Positions 47,317 through 62,428 are shown, counted from the stretch's first letter. The stretch is DNA of 64,000 bases from Sclerurus mexicanus (GCA_013396755.1 VWZF01006077.1:62001-126000), one strand, 5' to 3'. The notes: generated by a model not told the origin, from the letters alone. Numbers and translations are program-made.

Positions 47317-50300
47317 AACACATCACGAATGATGCAGGGCATCGCCTCATGAACAGCTCGGCTTGTCCTCCCACCCCAGACTAGACAGGGTTTGGTCTCC
47401 TAAATATACATATTTGGCAAGGAAGGAAAGCTCAACTCTTGCCATCCTTTCACAGTGGCCTGAACATGATGATTTGCTTTATAAGGTATAAAAGGTTTTT
47501 CAGAGCAAGTCCCAGGAGGGCTGTGATGACTCCATCCCTAAGCATGGCTCCACAACTGGACCCTGAGCCTGCATCCTTGAGCCAGGCTTGTCACCACATG
47601 CTTCCTATTGCACCCAAAGGGCATTTCCAGGCAAACTCTGCCTGACTTGGAAAGTTCCTGCCTGCATGGAGGTTACTATTTGCAACAGTGCTGGCTGCTG
47701 CAAAGCACTGAATGTGGAAGGCGATGCCCCAGGGAGTATCTTTCCCCCAGTCCAGATAGCTGCTTTCTGCTCTTGTCTACACCCAGACATTGCCACATCT
47801 TTTACATACTGAGGGAACAACCTACAAGATTCCTGACCATACCTGCATGGAAGTGCTCTATTCCTGCTGCATTTAGGTGTCTTAGGAATTCAGCAGGCAG
47901 AGCTGCTCTTAGGCTCTTCTAGCGACATACAGCTCATATAGTGACAGCATTCATGGGATAGTTCTGACTCCCTGCCACATCTGCCTACCTCTTCTGCTAC
48001 TTGTTGCCTGGAGCAGACAGGATACAGGGACACAATCAGCCTCTCAGTTCATCCCCCACTTGTTCAACAGAGAACTAGAAAAATAAAATTTTTGCTGTTT
48101 AAACAGACAAAATTCACTGGAAATGCCGGATTAGGGAAATTCTGGATTTTTATCAAAATATTTTGATGTCTGGCCAAATAAGCATGGTTGTCTTGGAGCA
48201 AACTGAAGATTTAGAGAAAATAGACTGAAATTTTTAGCATCCTTTGCAATTACATGTCTGATTTTTGGGAAATGCTGACCATTTTAGTCAAATAAAAAAA
48301 AGACAAATAATAATTATGTATGAAATAAAAAGTTTCCTGGAATACATCAAATCACTGTGGAAGATGAGTTTTTAGTTTCAAGAGCTTTGGAAGAGACAAA
48401 TTCCTTTGCTCTTCACAGCAGCAGGTGTGACTCATGACTAGAAAGCTGAAGCTAGAGCAGGATTTGTCCCTCAGGGCAGCCAGAGGCATGGCTGAACTCC
48501 ACAGCCTGGGCTGCAAGGCTCAACAGCAGACCCACAACCAGCTAATAATTATTTCTGCATTACTCTATGATGGCTATTACAAAACTTTTACCATACTTTT
48601 CTGCCCTTTTACAGTCAGCAATGCTGACATATGAATGCAAACTTCTCTTCTACTGGAGAAAATATGATGGTGTCCAGTGTCTCTGCATGTTTATCTGCTC
48701 CTGCCCCTTTCCCAGCTTCTTTCATGGTCGTTATTTCTGCACGTTATCTCCTTGTGCCATTTGTCAGCCTGGAAGGATGCTGGGCTTCCCTGCTGGGTGG
48801 GACCATGTCTCTGCTCCTGCAAACCCCTTCCCTCAATGCATCAGCTTGTCATGGCAATTTGCAGGGCGTGTATCTTACAAAATAGTACAAAACCAGTCAG
48901 CACATAACTCATATAACACACTGCTCTTTCTTCAGCAGTAGTCAAGACCTGGACTAATCTGGAAGGAGAAGATCCTCCTATGAACCACCTCCCTTCCCAA
49001 AAACTGCTCCTTTGAATTACTTCCTGAAACATCCGCACAGCTCCAGGAAAAGCTCCAGAATTTGGAATAAGAGAGGCTTCGCTCTGCAGTCAAGACTTCA
49101 AACATTGTCATTTAGCAGCCTTCTGAAATACAGCATTTCAGTGTCCTTTGCTCTTTGCACAATAGCAGTAATGTGAGGAAATCTCACAAGCACAGCTGGT
49201 CTAACTAGCGACATGTACGAAATAAAACAGACTTCTTGGGCCTGGTACATACATCCTGCTGCTCTGGATGATTTCTAAACACAGAACACAGTGAGCATCA
49301 ATTGACAAGTCATAAACTATTGAAAAAGGATGCTGAGCTATTTCTGTATCCTGAAAGTGTGCACTGTCTGGAGAGAATGGGAAGGAATAGTTTCAGTTTT
49401 GGGCTTAGCTTTACTGAAAGGATTTAGACAGTTAAGTACATCTAAAAATGCCTCGGTGGCTGTATTTTCTTTTTCTAGAATATCTGTTTTCTTTAAGTAG
49501 CGACTTAACCATGTGTTAACAAGCATACAAACAGTCCAAGCCCAGAAATGCTCAGTGAATTGTTTTTCCAGAGGGAGAAAAAGGAGACAATCTATGGCTC
49601 TGAATTTACTGGGCGATTCTCTCTCTACTTTTTTTACACCCTCCATGGAACCCTTTCCTGTGCAATGCCTGTAGCAGGCTACAGAGCCAGCAGACCACCA
49701 TGTGCTTCAGGGTGTGTGTGCTCCAGGCCTCGGACTTCTGCGTGACGCATAGGCATAACCCCAAGAAATTAGAGTATTATGCCCAGGGGATGAGCCTTGA
49801 GCAATTTCTGACAGGAGTTAATATATGTCATGAGATCTGCTAAAGAACAGAGGGTAACAGGCTCATTTGTCAGCTTGTCCAGGGCAGTTGTCTTCTGGAT
49901 ATATTTCAGCACCTCAAATATTTTGCAAGCTGTTATCTCATGCAGCTGTACTGAATTTTTGCAGGCACCACTGTGGTGGCTTCCCTCTGGGTAAAGAGAC
50001 CACATTTTGCTGTCACATGGTAAGCCTGGCACTGCTGCTCACACTGAAATCCTGGGGAGGGACTCTGTACCTCGTCTTGATGATGCTGTTGACACCTACA
50101 CCAAAACCTCTATTCAATACGAATAAAAGTAATTATTTTGATTTATATCAAATGCACAAAAATTCTAAGGATTTTGTCCACATAAGTAAGAGCAATTCAT
50201 TGATTTACTGAAATCACCAGGTCTACTGATACATTGGACACTATAGTTGGTGAATTAGCTATATTTTTAAGAAACACAAAATTTATCAAGAAATAAAAGA

Positions 50301-53300
50301 GGCTGAGAAAGTGCCCGATAAGGGAGAAATCCTCATTGTGATGGTAAAGTCCTGGTAAGAAAATCATCTGCTTCAAGATACCAAGACCAGCAAAAAACAA
50401 GGAGGAAATTGGAACAGCATTTAATGATATTTTTCTATGTAAGGATTCAAAAAGACAGCCCTGAGGAAAAATATGCATTTCCTTGCGACATGCCAAAAAA
50501 GTGCTGTGAATATTCCTGGTGTTACTGTGCACTGTGCCAAGCACGTGGTGTGGGTACCTGCCTCCAGCACAGCGAGTCGTGAGGTACAAGCCAGGGCACC
50601 TTCTATGACCAAATTGTCAGGAGGAGATTTCTTCATTCAAAGGGAGAGTTCACTGACTTTTTTTTTTGCAGCTTTTTGCCTCTCACCAGAATATTCCTGG
50701 CAGCGAACTTGTTTATTTGGATATTTGTGGAAGGTGAATCATAACAAAGGAATCACAAACGCAGCTGAAACAGGCTGCTGCTTGGTCCTCATTCTGACAG
50801 CTCATTTTGGGGAAATGCCACTGATTTACTGCCCTTGACATCCAAAATCCTACAGAGGAATCAGGTCTTTGCTTCTCAGATACACGTGTTTGATTTTTTG
50901 GCTATGTTTAGTAACAGGGAGTTTATTATTTGAATGGAAATAGTAAGTATAGTTACAGAAGAAAGATAAAGAGGGAAAGCATCATGACTACTGTGAGAGC
51001 TTCAACATCAGCAGCCTGAAAGGTGTGTGGCCTTTCTGCAGAGCATCAGGTCAAGCAGCGCTGTACGTCCTCCAGCTTTTTCTGTGGTGCTGTAGGAGAC
51101 CTTTGCAGGGTTAGGGACAAGAAGGCAGCACTCAGCAGCTCACCCTCAGCCCAGGGTGGCCCCTGTTGTGCTGCAGGAATGATGATGGCTGCTGGTGATA
51201 CTCTGAGTACGGACTGTGCAGGTTCCTGGTACTGTGGCCCGGGTCCAAACAGCATCACAGCATCAGGCTACAATTTCCTTGAACATTGTGTCTTCACCTA
51301 CTGTCTGGCAGCATCAGGAGTATTATGATGGCAAAAACTGCAAGGACCTCACATGTTTTGGTGTTGGGTCCTATGCAGGGCATTTTTCACCTGTGTTTCT
51401 CGTCCAAAAACCAATCTACATTATCAGGAAGATCCACCTTCAACAGCACATAGTGCGTTCTTACTTAGCTGTATATGCACGTGGTTTTGCGGATCAGATA
51501 CTTATTTACAATAGAAACCATGGCCACCAGATGCTGCCTTCTGTGGAGGGGAGGAGGGACACTGCAGGAAAAGCTTCTCCAACTGCACGAGGGGAAACTG
51601 GGTGGCAGTGCTGGGATTGTGTCCCAGGTTTGTGCATATATTGGATTTTGAGGGCCAGTTGTCCAACAGTAGTACAGGAGTGTGGGAGGTCCCTATCACA
51701 TGGGAGCCAGCCCATGGGTTGTTCTCCCAGGATCGCTGTGTCAGATGGAAGGAGACAGGCACTGCAGGTGATTTCTCCTCTCTGCCACCTCAGTACTTTG
51801 TGCAGGAGTTTGCCCTCCCACTGAACGTTGTTGTTGAAACTGAAAGATAATTGTTCAAAGAACTTCTGGTGCTTAGCATACAATAACTTAAAATCTTATC
51901 AGGATCAAAATGTATCTGAAATAAAAAGCCATTACGAAGGTTTTTTCAAGCCTTGACTTTCCTTGCCCTGCAGTGGACACAGTCCAAGGTAAAGTCCAAA
52001 CTCAGACTATCACTCTAGCTGAGGGACACTCTTTTTCTAATGCTGATGCTGCTTTTCTAATGTATCTGAAGCTTTGCTGCGAGGGTAGATGCTAACTACG
52101 AGAAATGAGCCGCTGGCACTGCTGCTGTTGCAGGGTGGGATATCTTTCTGGAGTGCTCCCCACAGGGCACCAGGGTCCTTGGGGTACATGGCTGACAGGG
52201 GCAATGCCTCTGGGAAGGGAAACAGAAAAAGCTTGTTGTACCAGGATGTGCCATGCTGGAGCCCTGTACATGGTCATGCTTGCTCTTCTCATTCATATTC
52301 TGGGTAGTCAACTCATAACACTGCTCTCCAAAACTCTTAGGAACCAAAGATCACCCTTAAATCAGTTGCTTGCCTCATGCTTTAGCTGTTGGAAAAGTTT
52401 TTTCAGAACAGGGGTCAAGGTACTGTACACTGAGGTCGAAATACAGGGAACCTGCAAAACAACACTACAAAGTCCACATGCTGGGAGGTGTCCTGGCAGG
52501 AAGGTGGGAAGGAAAGGTGACAGTAAGTCAATATGTCACATGCTTCACCCCTCCTTGCACCACTGCCTCGTGCTGAGGTGCCCCTGACTTTGCAAGTGCT
52601 AAGGGACAAGTCCCACATAGACAGTCAGAAGGAGATTTGGCCTCAAAAAGTGTGTCCAGCACCATTCTGCCAAAAAAAACCATAGAAGGCAACTCCCCCC
52701 CAGGCTCCCCTGTTGGCACACCCTTGACTTCCCCTGGTCCCAACCACCTCTGAGCTGCTGAGCCTGTCTTGCTCCACTGCAAGGAGGCTCTGTTTTCTCA
52801 TCACTGCCTCCAGTGCTGGATAGTCCAAAAACCAAGCCAGAGGGGGCTTATCAGGTACGAGCGCTTGCCAGATGCAGGGGTTAATGAACTCTGGCACCCA
52901 CTGCTATTTGCAGTCAGGTGATTATATGTTCATAACAAATATGCAATCAGTTCAGTGCGGTCAGGAACCTGTTTCATCACGTGCACACCAGGGCACAGGT
53001 ACAGGCTTGAGCTGCCTCATTCTTCTTAAACTCTTTAATGATTTTCTCTTGTGTTGGATAGCCCCTGAGCTGCTGCCCATGAGTACTTCTCACATCTCCC
53101 CTTCACAAAATGAGTGCAAAAATGCATTTGGGGAGAGCTGAAATTACTCAAGATTTTGACAGTAGGTAAAGCTGAAAAGCATGTTTGTTTCAACATCTTC
53201 TCCTTTTGCCTTTGTTTCACCTGAGGACCTTTGTAACTATTTGAATTTCCAGTGGAAGATTTTTAAATGCATTTTTTCCATTACAAGTAACCATAAGCAT

Positions 53301-56300
53301 AAGGGGAGTTAAATATAGGGTTAGGAAACACTGCAGCGTTCAGGTTGAATGAAATGCTTCTGATTGCTCAAGATTAAATATTTTTCTCCTCCCTGTCTTG
53401 CTAACCCAGACCTGTTCTCTTTGTGGTTTGTTTTGACTCCTGAGCTGATAAACGCTCCTGCCTCTGTGCCTGCTCGAGGGTACAGTAGGTGCACCTTTAG
53501 TACAATTCGTGTTTTTCTGCCAGCGTTCTCTTTCGCCTTGAGCTCTTTGAATTTGAAACCTTTATCTCTGCTTTCCAGCACATTTTCTCCCCTGCCAGCT
53601 GAGAAAAGGCAAGTTCAGCACTGTGAGGATGGAGGCAGCCACGCTGAGCCCCGTGGGCAAGGGCTGTGGAAGAGCAGGCTCATGGAGCTGCAGAAACCTG
53701 TGGTGCCCCTGTGTGCCAGCATCAAGGTTTCTCTTAAAAGAAAGGAAGGACATTTATACTTTCCCTTCATGGACTTTTTTGTTTGTGAAAGAGCCAATCT
53801 GACCTTATCAGGTCCTTTTGCACATCTCACCTTGGGCAGAGTCAAGGCCATGGACCTGTGTTAGCCTTCATACCTTTCTTGTAAGTACTCCAGGGGCAGG
53901 TGGGGTCACAGTCCTCTTATATCATGAGTTTTATATCTCCCATTCATCTGCTCAGTCAGAGAACTTCTGCTATCAGCCTGGGCCCCATCCCCAACCTCTC
54001 ACATGGTGGGGCAGAATGTGAGCAGCTCCAGCTCTCACCTCCAGCTGAGTGGGTGGCTGCCTTGCCACACCAACAGTGCCCAGCCACATGCGTGGCTGTC
54101 CCTTGCCACACTGCAGTTCAGCTGTCACTGCTGAAAACACCCTTACTGTGCAGGACATGAGGATTCAGAAGATTTTGAGCTTGGCAAAGCATTTTGGAGA
54201 TGTGTTGTGGCACAGTAAGATTCCTTGTTTTGTGGTTCTTTTGCTTTCTGCACTTTGGTGGATTTCTGGCACTGTTCAGTTTAGGATGGGTGTTTATCAC
54301 ACACTTAAAGCCTGCCTTCAGCTCATTAGGGACAGCCAAAAGTGGCATTATAAATATACTGACCAGCAGGCTGATATGTGTAAGCTCCAATGTCTGCATT
54401 GGTGGCTTGTCTAATTCTCCTTCCCAATCCCTTAGCATGGGATATCGCCATCCCTGATCCTCCTGCCAATGCCTGCTTAGGGTACAGAAATGTCACAGAA
54501 GAGATCACTCATTGACAAAACCACAAACACGGGTAGCTTTATGGGAAAGCTGGTGTATTATAGGTACAGCAGATAACTGTGCTGCCAGGAGAGTGATAGC
54601 ACAAGGCAATAAAATGCAAACAGTGAGTGTTTGCCCAGCAGCTTGTGGGCTCACAGCAGGCTGCCAGAGGAAGCAGGGAGCAGCTTGGATCAACTAATTC
54701 ATGCTCAAGGCCAGAGACTCAGTAAAGGAGAACTTGGGGAGTATCTGCTCACAACTGGGATTCTGTTGGGTAGATCTGTATTTGTGGTCCCTTAGGCATA
54801 ACTGCAGCTTTGGGTCTCAACCATCCTGCTAAAACAGGCCATGGACCAGCCACGCGTGACTTCTCTCACTGCCTGTTTTCTTCCACATTGATCACTGTAT
54901 GAGGAAAAGGGAAGAGAAAGCAGATGTAGGTGCAAGTAGGAGTATGGACTGTCCCCAGCTGAATCATGATTTTCATACAGAATGTAGGAAATCCTACACT
55001 CTAGCATGAACAAATTATGATTTTAATAATAGTAGTGAGGCTGAAAATCAGTTTTGCACACATGTGGGTATGCAAGAGTGCTGAGAGGAAGTGCCCCCCA
55101 TGTAACAGGTGATTCCATAAGCCACCCTGACTGCCCACACCACAGGCAGCTGCTCAACCCACCCAGGCTGTTGTCTCAACAGTTGTGTCTTCCTAATCCC
55201 CCCAGACACATGTTAGTGCTCCCTTGGCATGCCCAGCCCTGTGGGCAATGGCCATAGCTCTGCTTGGTCTGAGCAGCTGCGAGGGTGGGGAAGGGTGGCC
55301 TCCAAGAAGTCTATATTTTCATGTTGATAAACATCAAAGTTTTTCTCTCCAGGGTTTCGTGGCAGTTCCCAGTGGGGAGGAGGGCTCCCTTGGGAACTGA
55401 GTGATCTATCCCCGGGTGAGGCAGTGGCCACACTGATAAGGCAGAGCTGACCCACACACCAAGGGCAAATCACAAAGGGCAGTTTGGGACAGAGGGACTG
55501 AGCCCCTGGGGAATCTGTATCCAGAAGGAAAGGCTGTCATTAAAGGTCATCTGGATCACAGCGTATCTGTCATCCAGGGGCTTGTCTGCAGAAAACACAG
55601 GTTTGCATTGCTATGCCCTTTCACAGCCCATCACCCTCCTGTATTCCTTGGTGATGTCACTACTGCCCCTGAGAATCCCGTGTGTGGCTGTGGCCCAGCA
55701 CCCACTGTGCTAGATGGCACATGGGCATTGGATACGGTCATCGTTATCCCAAAGCATCTAAATATTCCGAATAAAGAGTGAAAGGTGGCAGAGGGACACA
55801 CAGCAGTGGATTCAAGGAGGTGGCACTGCTCAAGGAGGGCTCAAAATTTAAAAAATCATGCAAAATGTTGCAAGCCTTAACAAAAAATATTGGGCTGTGC
55901 CGAGAGGAATATCCTGCAGCTGCATGGCATTAGTTAGGGTGGGACTTGATAGAGGAAGCATTAAGAATTCTGTTTTGCTCACTTGGAGATTATTATCATG
56001 ACGAGAAGAAGATGTCACAGTCTCAAGCTGAGATTTAAACCCAAGGAACTGTGCATGCACCAGAAAGTTGGATGTATGCGGAAAAACCTTCCTCCCAGCT
56101 GGAGATGTAGAACCATTGCAGGCTTATTTGCATTGCAGGGCAAAGGGTTGATTTACTGTGTTACACACAGCACATCTGCCAGCTTCCAGGTCTGTGAGGC
56201 TGGTCCCCAGTGGGGAAATAAGATTCTTCTTCTCAGTTAACAGGATGGGAAATTAGGGTTTTGGCTGAGGAAACAGAACAGGGAAAGGATAGGTTATAGC

Positions 56301-57879
56301 TGGAGGAAAAATAAATAACTCATTTTGCATTGATTTGAAGATTTTCAACACTTCCAGCCTCTTTTATGTGTTTAATCTCACATTCATTGCTTTTCAGAGC
56401 AAGTCATCAAGTATGAGGAGGACCCCTGGGCTCACAGCAGCACCCTCAGTGTAGGGGCTCAGTGGTAAAAAAAGAAATCAAGGTGTCCCTGTTGACAGAG
56501 CAAGTCCAGATCAGCAGGACAGTGGGAAGCCAGCCTCACTAGGGAACTCATCAGGATCTCTCACAATGTGTGATTTCCAACTCTTTGTAAAGCAGCTCTT
56601 TCAACAAAATCTTTTAAGCAATTGCATAATAAAGAATTTTAATCCACAGTGAACACAGGCCTTAACAATCATCTCTAAACAAGGTCAGTTTTCCAAGCTG
56701 CCTTCATGGCTAACTGGCCCAAAATCCATCAGACAGTACTGAAGTCACCACCATTACAGAGAGTGTTTTTCAAAAGATAAAGCAAGTATATCAGCAGCTA
56801 TGTGACAGAGAAAGCTACCTCAGATTTTCTTCCAGTACCAATTTGATGGGCCATAAGCATATAATGATTGGAAAAAAAACCACATCTTTTCACAGATCAG
56901 GAGGGGATATTTAGTGGCTGAAAAATGTTTTTATGTGTTAATGCCTTTGGCAGTGCTTCATTCTCAAATTTCTTATGAGATACATGTGTGAACACAAAAA
57001 ACTAAGTCAATTGTAAAAATATTTGGGGCAAAATCAAACTAAAACCAAATGTTGCTCGCTCTGCTTCTAGGAGAAGTGCCTTTTATTCATGGCTGTCACA
57101 GCAGTTGAGGTTGGTCTGGATGGAACACAAAAAATGTGAAAAGTGAGTACAGATAGAACAAAAAAGTAGGAAGAGATCAAAACTCTTCACACGGCCAAGT
57201 TTAAAATGAGATGACATCTCCATGTGTTACTTTGTCCGTCAGAGGAGCTCCCTACTCCATATGAGGCACTTGGTACTCGTAGCTCTGAACACGGTTTTGT
57301 CTCCATCTGGAGCACAGGCGATGCTGAGGTTGGGAGAGCTGTAACTGCAGACACCATCCTGGCGAGGCAGCCCCGGTGCCTGGGGACACGGAGCTGGCCT
57401 GCAGGCTGGGGAGCACATGGCCATCTCTCCTGCAAGTGTGGCCCTTGCAAACATCTTGGACCATCCAGTCCTTGTCAAAAAGCTGGATCTCTAAAGAAAT
57501 GCAGCTTTGGGCTCTTCTACGGGAGTGGCTGGGCCCCAAAAGAGGTGCAGAGACCCAGTCCTTAAACCTCGCAGTGATAAAATGTCTGGGGCAGATGGTT
57601 TGGGAAATGTCCTTGGCTCGGCATGGCTGAGAGCAGGGGCTCACAGCACTCTTCTGAGAACCAGTTTGCCCTTTCTGTACAGATTACTGTAGCCAAGGCC
57701 TGATTATCTCAGGTATCCTCCACATGCAGGAGTTGAGGGTCTCTCACTGCTCTCATCTGCCACTGTTAAAAGACCTTCAGTGCCTGCTCCAGAAGCAGGA
57801 GGATGTAGAGTGCCCTTGCTGGAGGACAACACAACCTGTTTTCTAATTCTGCCTGTGCCCAGCCCACTAGAGAACCTTC
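47317..57879. other. Unique non-coding sequence
   Basis: No exon, RNA gene or transposon recognised in 10.5 kb. The longest open frame of the AT-moderate part of the window lies here (51216-51824, plus, 202 codons), but its translation has no recognisable domain and its length is compatible with chance. Confidence 0.5.
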
Positions 57880-57895
57880 TTTTTTTTTTTTTTTT
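57880..57895 (+). repeat. Poly(T) run
   Basis: Sixteen consecutive T, without a recognisable retrocopy next to it. Confidence 0.9.
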
Positions 57896-60800
57896 CCCAC
57901 AAGAGGATTATTTTCTTCTGCATTCAAGCCACATTGCAGCTATGAATTCCCTTGCATCCCGCACGTCCCTATCAGGTCTAACAAAGAGAGTGAGATGGGC
58001 TTCTGGAAGGAATTCCTGTCTTGAACTGATGCTGAGAAACACTTTTTTGAGCTGTTTGCTGTCCTTTTCCAGTAAATCACTTTTGTGTTGTTGTGTTGTT
58101 TGGTTTTTTTTACAGACCACGTTGTTCAAAACCTGTGGACTGTTGTCAGGCTGGAATGTAAAATGCCAGGACAGCATCCAGTTAAAAGTCCTGTGATGAA
58201 GTTATGTAAGTGCAGAAGGCAAGGTTTCTGGTTTCTGCTCACCCATCTCAGCTGGTGCAAATGCTCTTCAATGTCATGAAAGTGAATACCCATGCAAAAC
58301 ATGTTTTGTTATGAATTCAGAAAATTATCTATCCAAATGAATTTTTAACTTTATGCAGCTTCTGCATTACTGAGCTCTGTCCCCTCAGCCAGGATGAGGT
58401 ACAATCCTGCTCTGGCCAAAGAGGTTTTTTTGGGACACAGAAGCTTTCTGTAAATTCCTTTCACAGATTGTCCCAAGGCTGCACACTCCTTGGAGGCGTT
58501 GAAGCACTGTCTGCAGGACTGGGCTTGCTTTCAGAGCTGGCAACTGCTTTTGGAGAAGGGTTTTACATTTTCTATGGTCCTTGTCATCACAGTAGAACTG
58601 TTGGTTTGTCCTCTTCTCCTCCTGCCTAGAAGACATTAAACATGAGCTACAGGTTACTGGCTGAGGGAAGGTGTATGGAAAAGACTTTCTGCACCACTGG
58701 AAAAAAGTGTGGTGATGATTCCAGAATGCAGACCAGAGGGAGAAGGAGCTGAGCTCTTGCCACATGATGGCCAATAATTTTACAACATGGAAATGCATTT
58801 TCTTGTTCTCTTTGAATAAAATATTCCTTGTTTTTAAAATGAAGCTTGCAGGAATAATTTTGATGCTGATTAGTCATCAAAATACTAGTGGATATTTAGT
58901 GGGTTACCAACCTGCAACCCAATGCAAATGATTTTAGCAGCTGAAAGCCACATATTGCAGCAACCCAGCTACCTAATAACCTTGCCTAGAGTCAGGCACC
59001 AAGAGAAAAATTAATTTTAACACGTCTAGATCAGCAAAAACTAGAACAGCAAGAGCTAAGCACAGGGAGTACAGTAGTGGGGTCAGGAAGGAGAGAGCAT
59101 TTCTGCCAGCTGGATCCAACACTCCTCATGCTGCTGCCTGGACGACTGATCCATGCTCCTGTGCCAGGGGGGTGGAGCTAAGCATCACTTATGGGGCTGC
59201 GAGTGAGGTTAACCTCACTGTACCCACATCCTGCAGCTGTTCCCTGCACTATAGTTGCACCCTTTGTGCTGCTTGGGATCCTGCACAGATGGGAAAGGAG
59301 AGAAATCCCAGCATGACCAGCACTAAGAGGTGCTTTCCTGCAACCAACAGGGGCAGCAATAGCAGGAGATAAGGCTGGAAGTGCCTTGGAGAGAGTAACT
59401 AGTCTGTCTCATGTCCCACAGCAAGATGACAGGAACCTGAACCACCCTAGACTGATTTGTGTTTGCCCTGTCTCTGCAGTTCCTCATGTTCTTGTCCGTC
59501 ACAAGGAGTTCCTCTGCTCTCTGCCCTGTCCCACACACAATTACCACAAAAGCCACATTATTTTCAGGCAGTTCTCTTTCCTGCTGTGTCTGCAGCAATA
59601 AAGCTCAGCGAATGCAGAGCACTGATATGTAGGCTGATGCACCAGCACCAGTCCATGCACTCACCTGTGCTGGGGAGGCTGGCACCCACCGGAGCCTCCC
59701 GCTTTTGATCAGCAGGATCAGTCCTGTCCCAGCAGCATTCAGCTACCTGGATGTGCAATTCAGGGCAAAGCAGTTTCCTTGGATCTGCTAAGACCAAGGC
59801 ACCTGTCCTGATCTCTGCCCTGCAGAGCACAGGAGGAGGCAATAAAACCTTGCAGTTGTTAGACCTACTGGAGAAACTGCTCCACTGAGTTTGTCCCAGC
59901 CACTGCATTGGGTTTCACATCTTCTGTGCCCAACAGGAGCTACACAGGGTGTTTGGTTTGGCAGGCGTGGTGCAGCCTGGCCTCAGAGCTGGGAGCAGCC
60001 ACCCCCAGCCACAGCCTGGGCTGCAAGACAGGAAAGCAACTTCTGTACCAGGCAGGGCACAAGGGAATAAGTGCGTGTCCCAGATACACCTCCACACATG
60101 GTCCTGCTACCTTTTGCACACAGTGTAGCGCCCGAGCAAACACACGCAGCTGGATAGAGAGCATTGCTTTTAAGAACAGTTCCCCCTCACCCCTTGGTAA
60201 ATACATTTATCCAAAATCACTTTGAGGGAATTCTGTTAGTCTTATCTTGTTCTGCAATTTTCCTGCTTTACACAGTCACTATTAGTTCCCTATTTGTTAG
60301 CACTCCACATATCCACGTCATCTCTCAGCTGATAGCAGATGAATATAACTCGTTAGCTGTCATGCAGTCTCTGTGTACCTCATTTTAACTTGAGTTGAGT
60401 CAAAGGAAGGCAGAGTGGAGAGAAAAATGAAAGCAAGGCCATCGCTGGCAAGCCTGAGTGGGATGAAGGTCAGCACTATGCACACAAGATTCCTCCTTGG
60501 AGGCTCTGTACACTTCCCAGTTTATCCCATCCCAAGCTCTCTATACCATGCAGAATTGTCTGTGTCAGCAGCTGTTTTCCTTCCCACTTCCAGTCTTCTC
60601 CCAATTCCAAACCAACAGCATAAAGTATTGACCTGGTCCTATCTTGCCAAACCACCAGATTTTTCCCACTTCAAACCCTTTCAGGGTAACCTTGTCCAGC
60701 TCTGAGCAGATCACCAGGATTTCATAACAAGAGGCTGCATGCAGAATGTCAAGCTGTGGCAGCAACCAAGTTCCTGCAGCCAAAGTGTCAGCCCAGATAA

Positions 60801-62367
60801 ATGACTGAAATGACCAACTGTCAGGTACATGGCCAGTGACAGTTTGCAGCTAACTCTGCTTGGTTCTTCTGCCCAAAACTACCTATGTCTGAGTTTCTGC
60901 ATCCTGTGCTCTCTGGAAATAAGGTTTTCTTCATAAACAGTTGTTTGTACCTTACCTAGGGGAAAGGGAGTGTGGATTCTGTAGGTTCCACACAGGATCT
61001 GGTCTTGATGCATTGATAAATTAAGAGAAGAGACAAAAACACCTCATTGCAGCTTTTTGGTTTTTGGGTTTTTTTTGGTCCACAGTGGGGAAGGAGTGAA
61101 GTTCACCCTGTTGATATGAACTGCAAATAAAATCTTAAGTCACCCACTCTCCTGTGTGCTTCAAAGGTCAATGAGTCCTCTGCAAGCTCAACCCATAAAA
61201 ACCCCTGTAGTTAAGGGTTGTACAAAGACATTATGTGAGTAACTCTGACTTGCCACTGCTGGACTGGAACTGAAGAGCTCTCCTTATGCTACATGGGCAA
61301 TCCCTGAAAACCCCCCCTTGACAGGAAAGAACACAATTTTAAAATAAAATGTATGCTGTAGGATAAAGGCAGCATGAAACCCTGGGCAACTCCTTCAACA
61401 AAGCATGACCAGATTAAACAGGAGGTACTGGTGGTTTCACAACACAGTCTAGAGCCCCACAAGGTGATCTGTTACCTGGCAGCCAGGACAGTGAGAGGAA
61501 AGGCAGCTGGAAAGCAACCTGCTCACAGCCTGGCAGGCTGATAACTTCAGTGGGTAATCTGCATTCATGTGGGAAGTCTCACAGACTTCTTTAGACTTTG
61601 AATACAGATTCCTTGCACTGGATGAATTTACTGGATAAACTTACTCATACTCATTTCCCAAAAGCTGTTTTTGAGTAAAGAAGTGCCCAGAATTATTTGA
61701 GTAAATGTTTCTAGCGGGAGGTAAATTCAATTTGCTGTAGTTCAAAATATTATGCAGATTCCCATCTGCTTTCTTGCAATGGAAAAAAATAGTTCCAGAG
61801 TATTAATCTATTCACAGTGCCACTCAGTTGTTCTCTTTGATTGATGACAACTGTTTTTGACATTAATATTCTGGTTCTTAGATTCTGTTAATGTTGTGGG
61901 TAAGTATTTGCAGAAAACAAAACAAAAGTCTAGTTGGGAACAGATGCCCTAATTCTAATGGAAGAATTTCACACCAACTCCTTAAAGGTCTCTTCGGAAC
62001 CCACATGAACTCTGCCAGTATGTTTTGCAGTTTCTCTCTCTCCTTGGCATACTGTGCATGGGAGACGCAAGTCTTTCATTTCCCAGTCAGGCTTCGTCTC
62101 CTTTTTCCTGATTGTCACCACCCCTCACTTATGGTCTGTGATGATCTTGATCTTAGAATAGCTATCTTATTCACAGGATATCAACTTATATTGCTCAATA
62201 ATCCAGCCAAGAGCAATTATGGAATTTTTATACAATGGAAAAGCAATACAGATGTATCGCTAAGCTGCCAGATAAGAAGCTTATGCTTAAACACACACAA
62301 TAAAATTAGTTTACTTCTCTAGGCACAGAGTCACACTAACATTAACCTGGCAGTGGTAAAGTCTGTT
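57896..62367. other. Unique non-coding sequence
   Basis: Nothing recognisable. A GTT-rich stretch lies at 58085-58105. The open frame at 61891-62322 (143 codons) has no known domain. Confidence 0.5.
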
Positions 62368-62428
62368 AAGGGCCTGTCCAACTTCCACTGGAGTCAGTGG
62401 CAAAGTCATACTGGACACAGGGCCAGCC
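62368..62428. repeat. Fragment of an old amniote palindromic repeat (MITE-like)
   Basis: The order GGGCCTGTCCAA, CCACTGGAGTCAGTGGCAAA and GGGCCAG follows the well-known amniote interspersed motif GGGCCTGATCCAA, CCATTGAAGTCAATGGCAAA and so on. About four-fifths of the positions in the core agree with the motif as I remember it. Such copies are common in birds, turtles and crocodilians. I do not assign a family name, because the exact consensus cannot be checked here. Confidence 0.5.

Noticed and set aside
51216..51824. 202-codon plus-strand open frame
   Set aside because: Longest in AT-moderate DNA, but no recognisable domain. About 0.4 frames of this length are expected by chance from stop-codon frequency in a window this size, so it is not notable on its own.
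61891..62322. 143-codon plus-strand open frame with hydrophobic stretches
   Set aside because: No similarity to a known family; composition is typical of AT-rich non-coding DNA.
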